This document shows, piece by piece, positions 56,406-64,000 of a DNA stretch of 64,000 nt. Every line of letters starts with the position of its first letter. The first letter of the stretch is position 1. A program made the translations under genes and the position numbers. The stretch is from positions 124,001 to 188,000 of the forward strand of contig JACCES010000008.1 of the NCBI GenBank assembly GCA_013416455.1, written 5' to 3'. The DNA comes from Alcaligenaceae bacterium. GTDB taxonomy: Bacteria; Pseudomonadota; Gammaproteobacteria; Burkholderiales; Burkholderiaceae_B. The notes under the pieces are model-generated. The model had not been told where the DNA came from, did no database searches, and was given only the letters and a program-made list of their open reading frames with translations.

Positions 56406-57176
56406 TCAGAAACTGCGCCGGGCGGGGCTGGCCAGCTCTTGCAGATACGCTTCGTCGAGCACTTCCCACGCGTTGCGCTTGCGCGCCACGTAGCCCCGCG
56501 CCTGCCAGTCCGCGAACAGGCGGCTGAGCGTTTCCGCGCGTATGCCCAGGTGCGATGCCAGCTGGCGCTGCGACAGCGGCAGATGAATGGTGCTGCCCTG
56601 GCGGGACTGCAGGCCGAGCAGGTAGTTGGCCAGACGCTCGGAAGCCGAGCTGGAAGTGATCCAGTCGACCTTGTTGACCTGCATGTAAAGCGCATGGCTG
56701 AGGGCGGTCAGCATGTGCATGGCCATATCGGGGTGGCCGCGGCAGGCCGCCAGCAGGCTTTCACGCCGAAGCCGGTACAGCCGGACGGCGGCACGGCTGC
56801 GCGCGCACATGGGATAGCGGCCATGCGGCATGAACATGGCCGCCTCCGCCACGGTCTGGCCGGGTTCGAACACCTGGAACACGCGCTCTTCGCCCTTGTA
56901 GCAATAGCGGAACACTTCCACCTGCCCATCTTCCACGAGCAGGTAGGAATGGGCGGCATCGCCTTCCCGGAAGATGAGATCGCCCGCCTCGTATCGATGC
57001 GCCGTCGCGCCGCGAGCGAGCAGGCGGAGCACGTCCGGGGCGACGCCCCGGAACGGCCGGGCCTGGCTCAACAGGGGTAGTGGAGCCGCATCGCCGCCCA
57101 CCGCCTCCGCCGATCGCTCAACCAGCCCTTCCTGCGTTCCTGCGGGCGGCATGCCGAACATATTGACTTTTGTCAT
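56406..57176 (-). CDS. Crp/Fnr family transcriptional regulator (Dnr-like)
   Basis: 256 residues. The cyclic-nucleotide-binding-type domain spans about 40-160 (YEAGDLIFREGDAAHSYLLV; VFEPGQTVAEAAMFMPHGRY). The C-terminal winged helix contains LPLSQRQLASHLGIRAETLS followed by RLFADWQARGYVARKRN. The N-terminal region lacks the cysteine cluster of oxygen-sensing Fnr, so it is closer to Dnr/NnrR-type NO-responsive regulators. The ATG at 57176 has no clear ribosome site; in-frame ATGs at 57161 and 57152 are alternatives. Next to a globin/DUF1971 fusion and near NarXL-type genes, a role in nitrogen-oxide response is likely but unproven. Confidence 0.88.
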   Translation of the reverse strand: MTKVNMFGMPPAGTQEGLVERSAEAVGGDAAPLPLLSQARPFRGVAPDVLRLLARGATAHRYEAGDLIFREGDAAHSYLLVEDGQVEVFRYCYKGEERVFQVFEPGQTVAEAAMFMPHGRYPMCARSRAAVRLYRLRRESLLAACRGHPDMAMHMLTALSHALYMQVNKVDWITSSSASERLANYLLGLQSRQGSTIHLPLSQRQLASHLGIRAETLSRLFADWQARGYVARKRNAWEVLDEAYLQELASPARRSF

Positions 57177-57213
57177 TTGAACAAGCGGACAGCCAAGAAG
57201 AAAATGTACGTCT

Positions 57214-57232
57214 GATAATAGTTCTCATTACA
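57214..57232 (+). promoter_or_regulatory. Possible Fur box
   Basis: The 19-bp sequence starting GATAAT and ending CATTACA matches the Fur consensus GATAATGATAATCATTATC at 13 of 19 positions, including both outer arms. It lies 5 bp upstream of the ATG at 57237, at the head of an operon that ends in a TonB-dependent receptor. Moderate support only. Confidence 0.4.
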
Positions 57233-57236
57233 TACC

Positions 57237-58472
57237 ATGTTCAAGCTCGATACCCTATGGAGTCCGGAACCGCTCCCGTCCAGAGGCTGGAATTTCCACG
57301 CTCCTTTGCAGACGGGCCTGCGGCTCTGGAAAAAGGCCGCCGCGAACCTGAACACAGGCCTTGTCCAGTTTGCGGCCGTAAGGCCGGCATTCTTCGCATC
57401 GCCCGGCCGCGCTCAGAAGACGGGAGGCTGCTCTGGAATACGCCGCCCTTCGGTCCGGTTCTTCGCGGCGGTCGGCCTGTGCACAATCTGCGGCATGGCG
57501 ACGGCGGCAACGGAAACGGCCGCCGGCGGCGGCTCGCCCACCGCCCAAGCGCCGGCCGTTCGCCTTCCCCGCATCGTACTCGCCGGCCCGGCCGCGGTCG
57601 TGACTTACCCTCTTCTTCACATGGTTGAAACCGGCGCGCTGAATGAACATGCCGAGAAGGTCGAATTCCGCCTGTGGCAGAACCCGGATCAGCTCAGAGT
57701 CCTGTTGGCGAAACAGGAAATCGACTACAGCGCCGCGCCCAGCAACCTGCCGGCGCTCATGGCCAACCGGGGCGATCCGGTCAAGCTGCTGAACATTTCC
57801 GTATGGGGCATCCTGTGGCTGGTCAGCCGTGATCCCGACATCCGTACCTTCCAGGATCTGGCCGGCAAGGAGCTGCTGGTGCCTTTCCAGCGCGACCTGC
57901 CCGAAGTGCTGCTGGACACGCTGCTCACCGCCCAGCGCGAAGACGGGGGGGCAAAAGAAGAGGTCAGGCTTCGCCGCACGCGCGACTCCCAGGATGCCAT
58001 CGCACTGATGCTGACGGGCAAGGGCCAAAGCGCACTGCTGGTCGAGCCCACGGCCTCGCTGCTGCTTTGGCGGGCGCAGCGGCAGGGCGATATGGCCCTG
58101 TATCGCGGCCAGAACCTCGAATCGGCATGGCGCGAACAGTTCCCGGACCGGGCCGAGCTGCCGCAGGCAGGCATCATGGCCAACTCGCACATGGCCGCGA
58201 ATACGCGCCTGAACCAGGTGGTGGAACAGGCCTACGCTGAATCCGCCAGGTGGTGCAAGGCCAACGCCGGGAAATGCGCGGAACTCGTCCATCGCTACAT
58301 TCCGCAGCTGCCCGTGGAGCCGGTGAAAACCGCCATCGAACTGACCCGCCTGGAAAGCCGCTCCGCCGCGCAGGCACGCCCGCAACTGGAGGCGCTGTAC
58401 GGTCTGGTGGCCGGCCGTTATCCGCAATCCATCGGCGGCCATCTGCCCGCCGCGGAATTCTACGGTCCCTGA
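57237..58472 (+). CDS. ABC transporter substrate-binding protein, NitT/TauT type
   Basis: Up to 411 residues. The binding fold begins near residue 105 (VRLPRIVLAGPAAVVTYPLL) and includes FRLWQNPDQLRVLLAKQEID, SAAPSNLPALMANRGDPVKL and FQDLAGKELLVPFQRDLPE, typical of SsuA/NrtA-like receptors. The N-terminus is odd: from the ATG at 57237 the signal-like hydrophobic stretch (FFAAVGLCTICGMATAA) begins only near residue 75, and no other ATG lies between 57237 and 57495. The true start is therefore uncertain. It heads an operon with a permease (2 bp downstream), an ATPase and a TonB-dependent receptor. The ligand could be a sulfonate, a sulfate ester, nitrate or an iron complex. Confidence 0.8.
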   Translation: MFKLDTLWSPEPLPSRGWNFHAPLQTGLRLWKKAAANLNTGLVQFAAVRPAFFASPGRAQKTGGCSGIRRPSVRFFAAVGLCTICGMATAATETAAGGGSPTAQAPAVRLPRIVLAGPAAVVTYPLLHMVETGALNEHAEKVEFRLWQNPDQLRVLLAKQEIDYSAAPSNLPALMANRGDPVKLLNISVWGILWLVSRDPDIRTFQDLAGKELLVPFQRDLPEVLLDTLLTAQREDGGAKEEVRLRRTRDSQDAIALMLTGKGQSALLVEPTASLLLWRAQRQGDMALYRGQNLESAWREQFPDRAELPQAGIMANSHMAANTRLNQVVEQAYAESARWCKANAGKCAELVHRYIPQLPVEPVKTAIELTRLESRSAAQARPQLEALYGLVAGRYPQSIGGHLPAAEFYGP

Positions 58473-58474
58473 GC

Positions 58475-59314
58475 ATGATCACAAATATACACAAAGTATC
58501 TATATTCAGCCGCCGCCCCGTTGTGGCCCGGCCGGCCGGAAAGCGCATGGGCGGGCCGCGCCAGACCTCCCGGCTGTGGTCGATGGCGGGCGTGCTGCTG
58601 ATCCTGCTGGCATGGCATGCGACGGCCACGATGATGGGGCCGATGATGATGGCCACCCCGCTCGCAACGCTGCGGGCCGTACCGCAACTGCTGGGCAGCC
58701 CGCATTTTCTCGAACATGCGGGCGCCAGCCTGATGCGCATCGCCATCGGCGTCAGCACGGGCTGCTCCATCGGTTTCGCGCTGGGCGTGCTGGCCGGCCA
58801 CAGCGCCCGGCTGCGCGGTCTGCTCGAACCTTTGCGCTGGCTGCTCATGTCCATTCCCCCGGTAATCGTGGTCGTGCTGGCCATGCTGTGGTTCGGGCTG
58901 GGCTCGCCCATGGTGATCTTCATGACCGTACTGATGATGACGCCCGGCATGTACGTAAATACGGTCAAGGGCATGCTGCAGATCGACCCGCAGCTGGCCG
59001 AGATGACCCGCGTCTACCGCTACGGTTTCTGGCGGCGGCTGCGTCACCTGTATCTGCCCGCGCTCACCGCGCCGCTGACGGCCGCGCTGCTGATCGCCAC
59101 TTGCGGCGGCGTCAGGCTGGTGGTCATGGCCGAAGTGCTCGGCGCCGAAAGCGGCGCTGGCTATGCCCTGGCAAACGCCCGCAGCACGTTCGACACGGCG
59201 GAGCTCTATGCCTGGGTACTGCTGATACTGCTGTTCGTGGCAATGCTGGAATTCCTGCTGCTGCAACCCCTGCAGCGCCGCCTGGGGAAATGGCGGGAGC
59301 CCAGCCATGCTTGA
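58475..59314 (+). CDS. ABC transporter permease, NitT/TauT type
   Basis: 279 residues from the ATG at 58475, 2 bp after the receptor stop; an in-frame upstream extension overlaps the receptor gene and is rejected. Six transmembrane helices fit SsuC/TauC: SMAGVLLILLAWHATATMMG, ASLMRIAIGVSTGCSIGFAL, EPLRWLLMSIPPVIVVVLA, then the EAA loop AEMTRVYRYGFWRRLRHLYL, and VMAEVLGAESGAGYALANA. It overlaps the ATPase gene by 8 bp and transports the substrate captured by the upstream receptor. Confidence 0.9.
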   Translation: MITNIHKVSIFSRRPVVARPAGKRMGGPRQTSRLWSMAGVLLILLAWHATATMMGPMMMATPLATLRAVPQLLGSPHFLEHAGASLMRIAIGVSTGCSIGFALGVLAGHSARLRGLLEPLRWLLMSIPPVIVVVLAMLWFGLGSPMVIFMTVLMMTPGMYVNTVKGMLQIDPQLAEMTRVYRYGFWRRLRHLYLPALTAPLTAALLIATCGGVRLVVMAEVLGAESGAGYALANARSTFDTAELYAWVLLILLFVAMLEFLLLQPLQRRLGKWREPSHA

Positions 59315-60008
59315 GTTCAGGAATGCCGGCCTGGATTACGGCGCGCGCCGGGTACTGCACGGCGTCGACCTCGAAGTCGCGCCGGGGGAACGCTGGGGCC
59401 TGCTGGGCAGCAGCGGGGCGGGCAAGAGCTCGCTGCTCAGGATGGCCGCCGGCATCACCGCGCCCACTTCGGGGCATTGCGTCAGCCGCTGCCGCCATCC
59501 CGTGCTGCTGTTTCAGGAGCCGCGCCTGCTGCCCTGGCGCCGGGTCAGAGAAAATATCGAAATACCCTTGCGCGCCGCGGGGCTGTCCCGCGACGAAGCC
59601 CGGGAGCGCTGCGACCGATGGCTCGGGAAAGTCGACCTCTCGGCGTCCGCGCAAGCCTGGCCCGGCGAACTGTCTGGCGGCATGGCGCAGCGGGCCGCCC
59701 TGGCCCGTTGCTTTGCGCTTGAGCCCGATCTGCTTCTGCTGGACGAGCCCTTCAGCGCGCTCGACCCGGCACTGCGCGCCAGCCTCTCGGAACTGTGCTC
59801 GGTCTATGTCAGGGAAACGGGCGCCGCCCTCATCTGCAGCAGCCACCATCCTCACGAACTCCTGCGGATGGTCGACCGCTGCCTGTTGATAGAGAACGGC
59901 CGGCTGCACCGCTACGACATCGATCCCGATTCTCCGGCGAACGCGCGCGGCCATATCGCCGAGCAGCTGCACAGCCGCCTGCTCGAACAGGAACCGGTCA
60001 GGCCTTGA
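59307..60008 (+). CDS. ABC transporter ATP-binding protein, NitT/TauT type
   Basis: 233 residues. Walker A is LLGSSGAGKSSLLRMAAGI, the Q-loop segment is LLFQEPRLLPWRRVRENIE, the signature is ELSGGMAQRAALARCFALE and Walker B is LLLLDEPFSALDP; the H-loop His follows in ICSSHHPHELLRM. It is slightly short but complete, similar to SsuB/TauB. It overlaps the permease gene by 8 bp and precedes the TonB-dependent receptor by 49 bp. Confidence 0.93.
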   Translation: MLEFRNAGLDYGARRVLHGVDLEVAPGERWGLLGSSGAGKSSLLRMAAGITAPTSGHCVSRCRHPVLLFQEPRLLPWRRVRENIEIPLRAAGLSRDEARERCDRWLGKVDLSASAQAWPGELSGGMAQRAALARCFALEPDLLLLDEPFSALDPALRASLSELCSVYVRETGAALICSSHHPHELLRMVDRCLLIENGRLHRYDIDPDSPANARGHIAEQLHSRLLEQEPVRP

Positions 60009-60057
60009 CCCACCCTTCCCTCCCGAATCCCCCTCCTTTTCATCGGAACCCTCAACC

Positions 60058-62175
60058 ATGTCCAGACATCCGCTACGCCTACTCCCTCTCGGCTTGTCGC
60101 TCGGCCTGGCCGCTACGCTGGCCGGCAAGCCGGCAGCCGCGCAGACGGCCGCCGTTCCCGTGCTGAGCCCGGTCACCATCACCGGGCAACTGGGCAGACG
60201 GGCCCTGGACCGCGGCCCCGCGCAGGAAAAGGCCGTTCTGGACCGCGTTCCCGGCGGCACCAACCTGATCGAACCACAGCAGGAAATCAAGCTCATGACC
60301 CTGAACGACGCACTGGCGCACCAGCCCGGCATCGTCGTTCAGGAATTCTTCGGCGGAAACGACCAGCCCCGCCTGAACATCCGTGGCTCAGGCATACAGA
60401 GCAACCCGGTGAACCGGGGGGTCCTGCTGATGCAGGACGGCCTGCCGTTGAATGAAGCCGACGGCTCGTTCGTGATCGGCTTCCTGGAACCGCGCAACGC
60501 CTCGCTGATCAGCGTGCGTCGGGGCAGCAACGCGGGCTCGCCCGCCGCCACCACCCTGGGCGGCGAAATGGACTTCCAGTCGCTTGTCGGCACCGATGGC
60601 GATATGGTTTCCGTCGAAGGCGGCAGCTTCGGCCGCCGCAGCATCTATCTGGGCAAGGGGCTGATCGGCCAGACGATGGACGGGCGCATCGCCTTCAGCC
60701 ACGACAGGGCCGACGGCTATCGCCATCATTCGGCCTCGGAACGCACGGCGCTTGCGGCCAACTTCGGCTACAGGAACGGCAGCTTCGAGAACCGCACTTA
60801 TCTTTCCTATATCGACCTGGAATTCGAGATTCCCAACGTCATCCCGCGCGACCGGCTCTATTCCGATCCGCGCAGCGTGCTGGGCGATTACGATGAACCG
60901 CTCGACCGTGCCAACAACATCTATCTGCGCGACCCCAACCGGCATTCCAGACAGTTCCGGCTGGCCAACCGCAGCTACTGGGGCAGCGAGACATTGAACC
61001 AGACGGTCGGGGTCTACTGGCAGACCATCGACGACACCTTCACCAGCCCGCAGGTTTCCTATCCCACGCGCGGCAATACCTTCGGCGCGCAATGGCAGCT
61101 TGCCGGCAGGATGGATGCCCTGGAATACCGCCTGGCCCTGGACTGGAGCCACAGCGATATGGACCGCCGCCTGTATGCCGTCAGCCCTCAGGATGGCAGC
61201 CGAGCCCTGAAGTTCGGCGACTACGATCTGAAAGCCGAAAACCGCAATGCCATGCTGGGGCTCGTCTGGCACATGGCGCCGCAGTGGCAGCTGGTCGGCG
61301 ACCTGAAATTCACCCAGGCGATCCGTGATTCCCGTGATCGCGCATCCGGACAGAAACTGGATCAGGACTGGTCCTACATCAGCCCCAGGCTGGGCGTCGT
61401 CTGGCAGCCTTCCGACGCGCTTCGCCTGTACACCAATGTCAGCCGCAGCAACGAAGCCCCCACTTACTGGGAAATCATCAACGGCGAAGTGCCTCAGCCC
61501 ATGAATGTGAATTCCGCGGTCGCCGGCATGACCGAGCTCGACCTGCAGCGCGCCACCACCTTCGAGATCGGCGGCAACGGGCGCATCGGCTCGGGCCCGG
61601 CGGCGGTAAACTGGTCGCTGAGCCTGTACCGCAGCAATGTGCGCGATGAGCTCATGGCCGTCAGCAATGCGGCCGGCACCGCTTCGGGCACCTTCAATTA
61701 CAGCGACCGCACCCGGCACCAGGGCATCGAGCTGGGCCTGAACGGCAGCCTGCCCGGCTGGAACGGCGGCGCCTTCGACTACCGCCTGGCCTATACCTTG
61801 AGCGATTTCCGCTTCATGGGCGGCGAATACGAAGGCAACCGCATTGCCGGCGTGCCGCGCCACCTGCTCAGCGCGGAACTGCTGTACCGCGTCGGCGGCT
61901 GGCGCTTCGGCCCGAATGTACGCTGGCTGGCCAGCGACACCCCCACCAACCATCAGAACGTGCCCGGCACCGAACAGGATGCCTACGCCCTGCTGGGCTT
62001 CCGCATCGCCTACGAACACGACAAGCACTGGAGCGCCTTCCTGGCGGCCGACAACCTCACAGACAAGACTTACGCAAGCAGCTACGTGATCCGCCAGACC
62101 GCCACCGCCGCCATGCCCACCTTCCTGTCGGGCAACGGGCGCAGCATCGTGGGAGGCCTGACCTATCGCTATTGA
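60058..62175 (+). CDS. TonB-dependent outer-membrane receptor (FecA-like)
   Basis: 705 residues with a signal peptide (about 1-29, ending GKPAAAQ). The plug domain spans about 45-165: MTLNDALAHQPGIVVQEFFG, RLNIRGSGIQSNPVNRGVLL, MQDGLPLNEADGSFVIGFLE, with the conserved VRRGSNAGSPAATTLGGEMD. The rest is a 22-strand barrel ending in the classic aromatic C-terminus (GGLTYRY). NLTDKTYASSY is the usual late-barrel motif. It resembles ferric-siderophore receptors, but its place behind a NitT/TauT-type ABC operon also fits sulfate-ester or sulfonate uptake (SftP-like). The 3' end overlaps the response-regulator gene by 7 bp, convergently. Confidence 0.92.
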   Translation: MSRHPLRLLPLGLSLGLAATLAGKPAAAQTAAVPVLSPVTITGQLGRRALDRGPAQEKAVLDRVPGGTNLIEPQQEIKLMTLNDALAHQPGIVVQEFFGGNDQPRLNIRGSGIQSNPVNRGVLLMQDGLPLNEADGSFVIGFLEPRNASLISVRRGSNAGSPAATTLGGEMDFQSLVGTDGDMVSVEGGSFGRRSIYLGKGLIGQTMDGRIAFSHDRADGYRHHSASERTALAANFGYRNGSFENRTYLSYIDLEFEIPNVIPRDRLYSDPRSVLGDYDEPLDRANNIYLRDPNRHSRQFRLANRSYWGSETLNQTVGVYWQTIDDTFTSPQVSYPTRGNTFGAQWQLAGRMDALEYRLALDWSHSDMDRRLYAVSPQDGSRALKFGDYDLKAENRNAMLGLVWHMAPQWQLVGDLKFTQAIRDSRDRASGQKLDQDWSYISPRLGVVWQPSDALRLYTNVSRSNEAPTYWEIINGEVPQPMNVNSAVAGMTELDLQRATTFEIGGNGRIGSGPAAVNWSLSLYRSNVRDELMAVSNAAGTASGTFNYSDRTRHQGIELGLNGSLPGWNGGAFDYRLAYTLSDFRFMGGEYEGNRIAGVPRHLLSAELLYRVGGWRFGPNVRWLASDTPTNHQNVPGTEQDAYALLGFRIAYEHDKHWSAFLAADNLTDKTYASSYVIRQTATAAMPTFLSGNGRSIVGGLTYRY

Positions 62176-62822
62176 GGCCCCAGCCCGTGCTCGACGACGT
62201 ATACGGCAATCTGCACCCGGCTGTTGAGATTCAGTTTCTTGAGCACGTTCTGGACATGTATCTTGACGGTGCTTTCGGAAACATCGAGTTCGCGGGCGAT
62301 GGCCTTGTTGCTGGCGCCCCGCGCCAGCAACTGCGTGACCTGCATTTCGCGGGCCGTGAGCTTGCTGCGCTGGGCATCGGCGCCGCCCGCGGCGGGCGCC
62401 GGGTTGCGGAACTGTTCGACCAGCTTGGCCGTCATGCCCTGGTCGATGACGGGTTCGCCTTCCACCGCCCGCCGTATGCCCGCAACCAAGGCATCGGCGT
62501 CGATATTCTTCACCAGATAGCCCCGCGCGCCGCTGCGCAGCGCCTGCGCCAGTTCGTCCCCTTCTTCGGACACGGTCAGGACGATCACCGCACAGTCGGG
62601 AAGATCCTGGGAAAGAATCTGCAGCACTTCCAGCCCGCTCAGCCCGGGCATGTTGAGATCGAGCAGAATGGCATCGGGCCTGAGTTCCCTGGCGCGCTTG
62701 AGGCCTTCGATGCCGTCGGCGGCTTCGGCCACGACTTCGAAGTCGCTTTGCCGCTTGAGCAAAAGCCTTACGCCGGAGCGAAACAGCGTATGGTCGTCTA
62801 TGAGCAGGATTCGAATCGTCAT
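62169..62822 (-). CDS. NarL/FixJ family response regulator
   Basis: 217 residues from the ATG at 62822. The receiver domain has ILLIDDHTLFRSGVRLLLK, the phospho-acceptor Asp in PDAILLDLNMPGLSGLEVL, Thr in VIVLTVSEEGDELAQAL and Lys in GARGYLVKNIDADALV. The C-terminal LuxR-type helix-turn-helix is KLTAREMQVTQLLARGASNK, AIARELDVSESTVKIHVQNV. Close in pattern to NarL. It follows the sensor kinase by 40 bp. Just upstream of the start an 11-bp sequence is duplicated, giving an out-of-frame five-codon ORF that overlaps this ATG. Confidence 0.94.
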   Translation of the reverse strand: MTIRILLIDDHTLFRSGVRLLLKRQSDFEVVAEAADGIEGLKRARELRPDAILLDLNMPGLSGLEVLQILSQDLPDCAVIVLTVSEEGDELAQALRSGARGYLVKNIDADALVAGIRRAVEGEPVIDQGMTAKLVEQFRNPAPAAGGADAQRSKLTAREMQVTQLLARGASNKAIARELDVSESTVKIHVQNVLKKLNLNSRVQIAVYVVEHGLGPQ

Positions 62823-62862
62823 GGTTTCGTGAACATGGTTTCGTGGAAATACCCTTGAATGA

Positions 62863-64000
62863 TCACGCCGCCAGCCTTTCGCTTGCCGGAAGCAGCAGTA
62901 CGACACGGGCGCCCTCGCCGGGGGCGGATTCCAGCCGGATGATGGCGTTCATGCGCGCGGCGCGTTCCCGCATGATGTCCAGGCCCACATGCACCTCAGT
63001 GCGTTCCGCCACTTCCTGCGGATCATATCCCCTGCCGTCGTCCACCACTTCCAGGGTGAAGTCCCGCGCGTTATCGATGCGCACATGCACGCGCTTCGCT
63101 CCGGAATGCTTGCGTACATTTGACAACGCTTCCTGAAGAATGAACAGGACCTGCAGCTGCTGGCCCAGGGCCAGCGGCGCGCCCTGCGCGTGCTGTATTT
63201 CCAGTACGGTATCGCAACCGGTCTGGCGCCTGAAGCGATCGATGGTTTCCTCGACCGCCATGCGCAGGTCCCCCTGTTCGAGCTTGCTGCGGAAATTCGT
63301 CAGCAGTTCGCGCACGTCCTGGTAGCCCTCGGCCACCCCCGCGCGAAGCAGCGGCAGGATCTCCTCGATTTCAGCGGTGTCATTGCGCCGCACGGCGGCT
63401 TCCAGCAATTGCAGCTGCAGATTCAGGAAGTTCAGCCCCTGCGCCAGGCTGTCGTGCAGGCCCTGGGCGACCAGGCCGCGTTCCTGCACCACCGCCAGCT
63501 CCCGCGCCTGCGCGTCCAGCCGCCTGTTTTCAAAGGCCACGCCAAGCAGCTGGCCGAAGGATTCGAGCAACTGCCGGGCCGACGCGGGCAGGACCCGGTA
63601 TTCATGGAAATGCAGGGAAAAGGAGCCCAGCACCGCATCGCGCGAAACGATGCGGAAAACGGCCACCCCGGAAAACCCATCGCGATGGCAGTTGAGTACG
63701 GGAGCCTTGCCCTTGCGGCGCATGTCGCGGATGACGAAGACCTTGTCACCCAGGGTGGCTTCGCCGCAGTAGCAGTCGTCCACCCGCATGCAGTGCTCGG
63801 AATCGGTCAGATCCCGCGACAGGCCTATCGACGCCACCAGGCTCAGGCGCTGGTGTTCCGGGTCGAGCGTGCGGATGCTGGCGCCGTCCGCCTCGAACTG
63901 CCGCAGCACGCGCTGCAGAAAGCCATCGCACATGGCTTCGATGTCGTTTGGCTGATTCAGGAAAGCGGCCATGCCGAACAGGGCCGTGATTTCCAGATTC
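62863..64000 (-). CDS. NarX-type sensor histidine kinase, 5' part outside window
   Basis: The frame is open to the edge of the window (NLEITALFGMAAFLNQP is upstream of the first visible ATG), so at least 378 C-terminal residues are present. A GAF-like sensory module (about 20-150 of the visible part) has a cysteine group (HCMRVDDCYCGEATLGDK; NCHRDGF) like that of NarX proteins. The HisKA_3 dimerisation domain has the phospho-acceptor His in GLVAQGLHDSLAQGLNF. The HATPase domain has QEALSNVRKHSGAKRVHV and VDDGRGYDP. With the NarL-type regulator downstream it forms a two-component pair, probably for nitrate/nitrite or redox signals. Confidence 0.92.
   Translation of the reverse strand, partial: NLEITALFGMAAFLNQPNDIEAMCDGFLQRVLRQFEADGASIRTLDPEHQRLSLVASIGLSRDLTDSEHCMRVDDCYCGEATLGDKVFVIRDMRRKGKAPVLNCHRDGFSGVAVFRIVSRDAVLGSFSLHFHEYRVLPASARQLLESFGQLLGVAFENRRLDAQARELAVVQERGLVAQGLHDSLAQGLNFLNLQLQLLEAAVRRNDTAEIEEILPLLRAGVAEGYQDVRELLTNFRSKLEQGDLRMAVEETIDRFRRQTGCDTVLEIQHAQGAPLALGQQLQVLFILQEALSNVRKHSGAKRVHVRIDNARDFTLEVVDDGRGYDPQEVAERTEVHVGLDIMRERAARMNAIIRLESAPGEGARVVLLLPASERLAA

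Noticed and set aside
60388-62028. 546-codon minus-strand open frame opposite the TonB-dependent receptor
   Set aside because: Antisense shadow; the receptor frame has clear motifs and this one has none.

Overview
The window is high-GC and almost certainly comes from a betaproteobacterium of the order Burkholderiales, most likely family Alcaligenaceae (Bordetella/Achromobacter/Pusillimonas type). The evidence is the rpmH-rnpA-yidD-yidC-mnmE and dnaA-dnaN-gyrB blocks, a Bug-family (TctC) solute receptor typical of that family, many branched-chain-type ABC transporters, and the NarX/NarL and Crp/Fnr-type regulators. No tRNA, rRNA or CRISPR array was found.

Layout. 1-0.9 kb: end of a rhodanese-like gene. 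1.5-10.8 kb (minus strand): one tightly overlapped nine-gene operon with a LivK-type receptor, LivG, LivF, LivH and LivM, a TetR regulator, an amidase, an acyl-CoA ligase and an enoyl-CoA hydratase. It looks like an uptake-and-catabolism unit for an amide or acid. 11.3-16.3 kb (minus): gyrB, dnaN, dnaA. 16.3-16.5 kb: divergent dnaA/rpmH spacer with a consensus DnaA box. 16.5-19.0 kb (plus): rpmH, rnpA, yidD, yidC. 19.2-26.7 kb: accessory genes lying between yidC and mnmE, namely a second branched-chain-type ABC transporter (with a LivM-LivG fusion), a catalase, an SMR efflux protein, a tandem array of two-hairpin repeats and a YciI-like protein. 27.0-28.6 kb: mnmE, with an unusual insertion in its G domain.

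28.5-40.7 kb: a defence island that starts exactly at the 3' end of mnmE. It holds an Mrr-type endonuclease, then a polycistron hsdM - dinD (frameshifted) - a 38-codon copy of the hsdM 3' end - hsdS - kwaA - kwaB - a 40-codon ORF - hsdR, then rhuM. It ends at an N-terminally truncated integrase that abuts an IS5-type transposase fragment. A two-gene Kiwa anti-phage system therefore sits between the specificity and restriction genes of a type I restriction-modification system, and every junction from hsdM to hsdR is a stop/start overlap. This is the most notable feature of the window.

41.0-46.1 kb (plus): zinc alcohol dehydrogenase, aldehyde dehydrogenase, and a large protein with a 2-oxoglutarate/Fe(II) oxygenase domain. 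46.1-50.5 kb (minus): a TRAP transporter with an embedded short-chain dehydrogenase, plus a VOC-fold protein. 51.2-54.3 kb (minus): a CoA-transferase-like protein, a quinone-oxidoreductase-like protein and a Bug receptor, divergent from an IclR regulator. 55.4-57.2 kb (minus): a group-3 truncated globin fused to a DUF1971-like domain, and a Crp/Fnr regulator, probably linked to NO or nitrite metabolism. 57.2-62.2 kb (plus): a NitT/TauT-type ABC transporter plus a TonB-dependent receptor behind a possible Fur box. 62.2-64.0 kb (minus): a NarL-type response regulator and a NarX-type sensor kinase that runs off the window.
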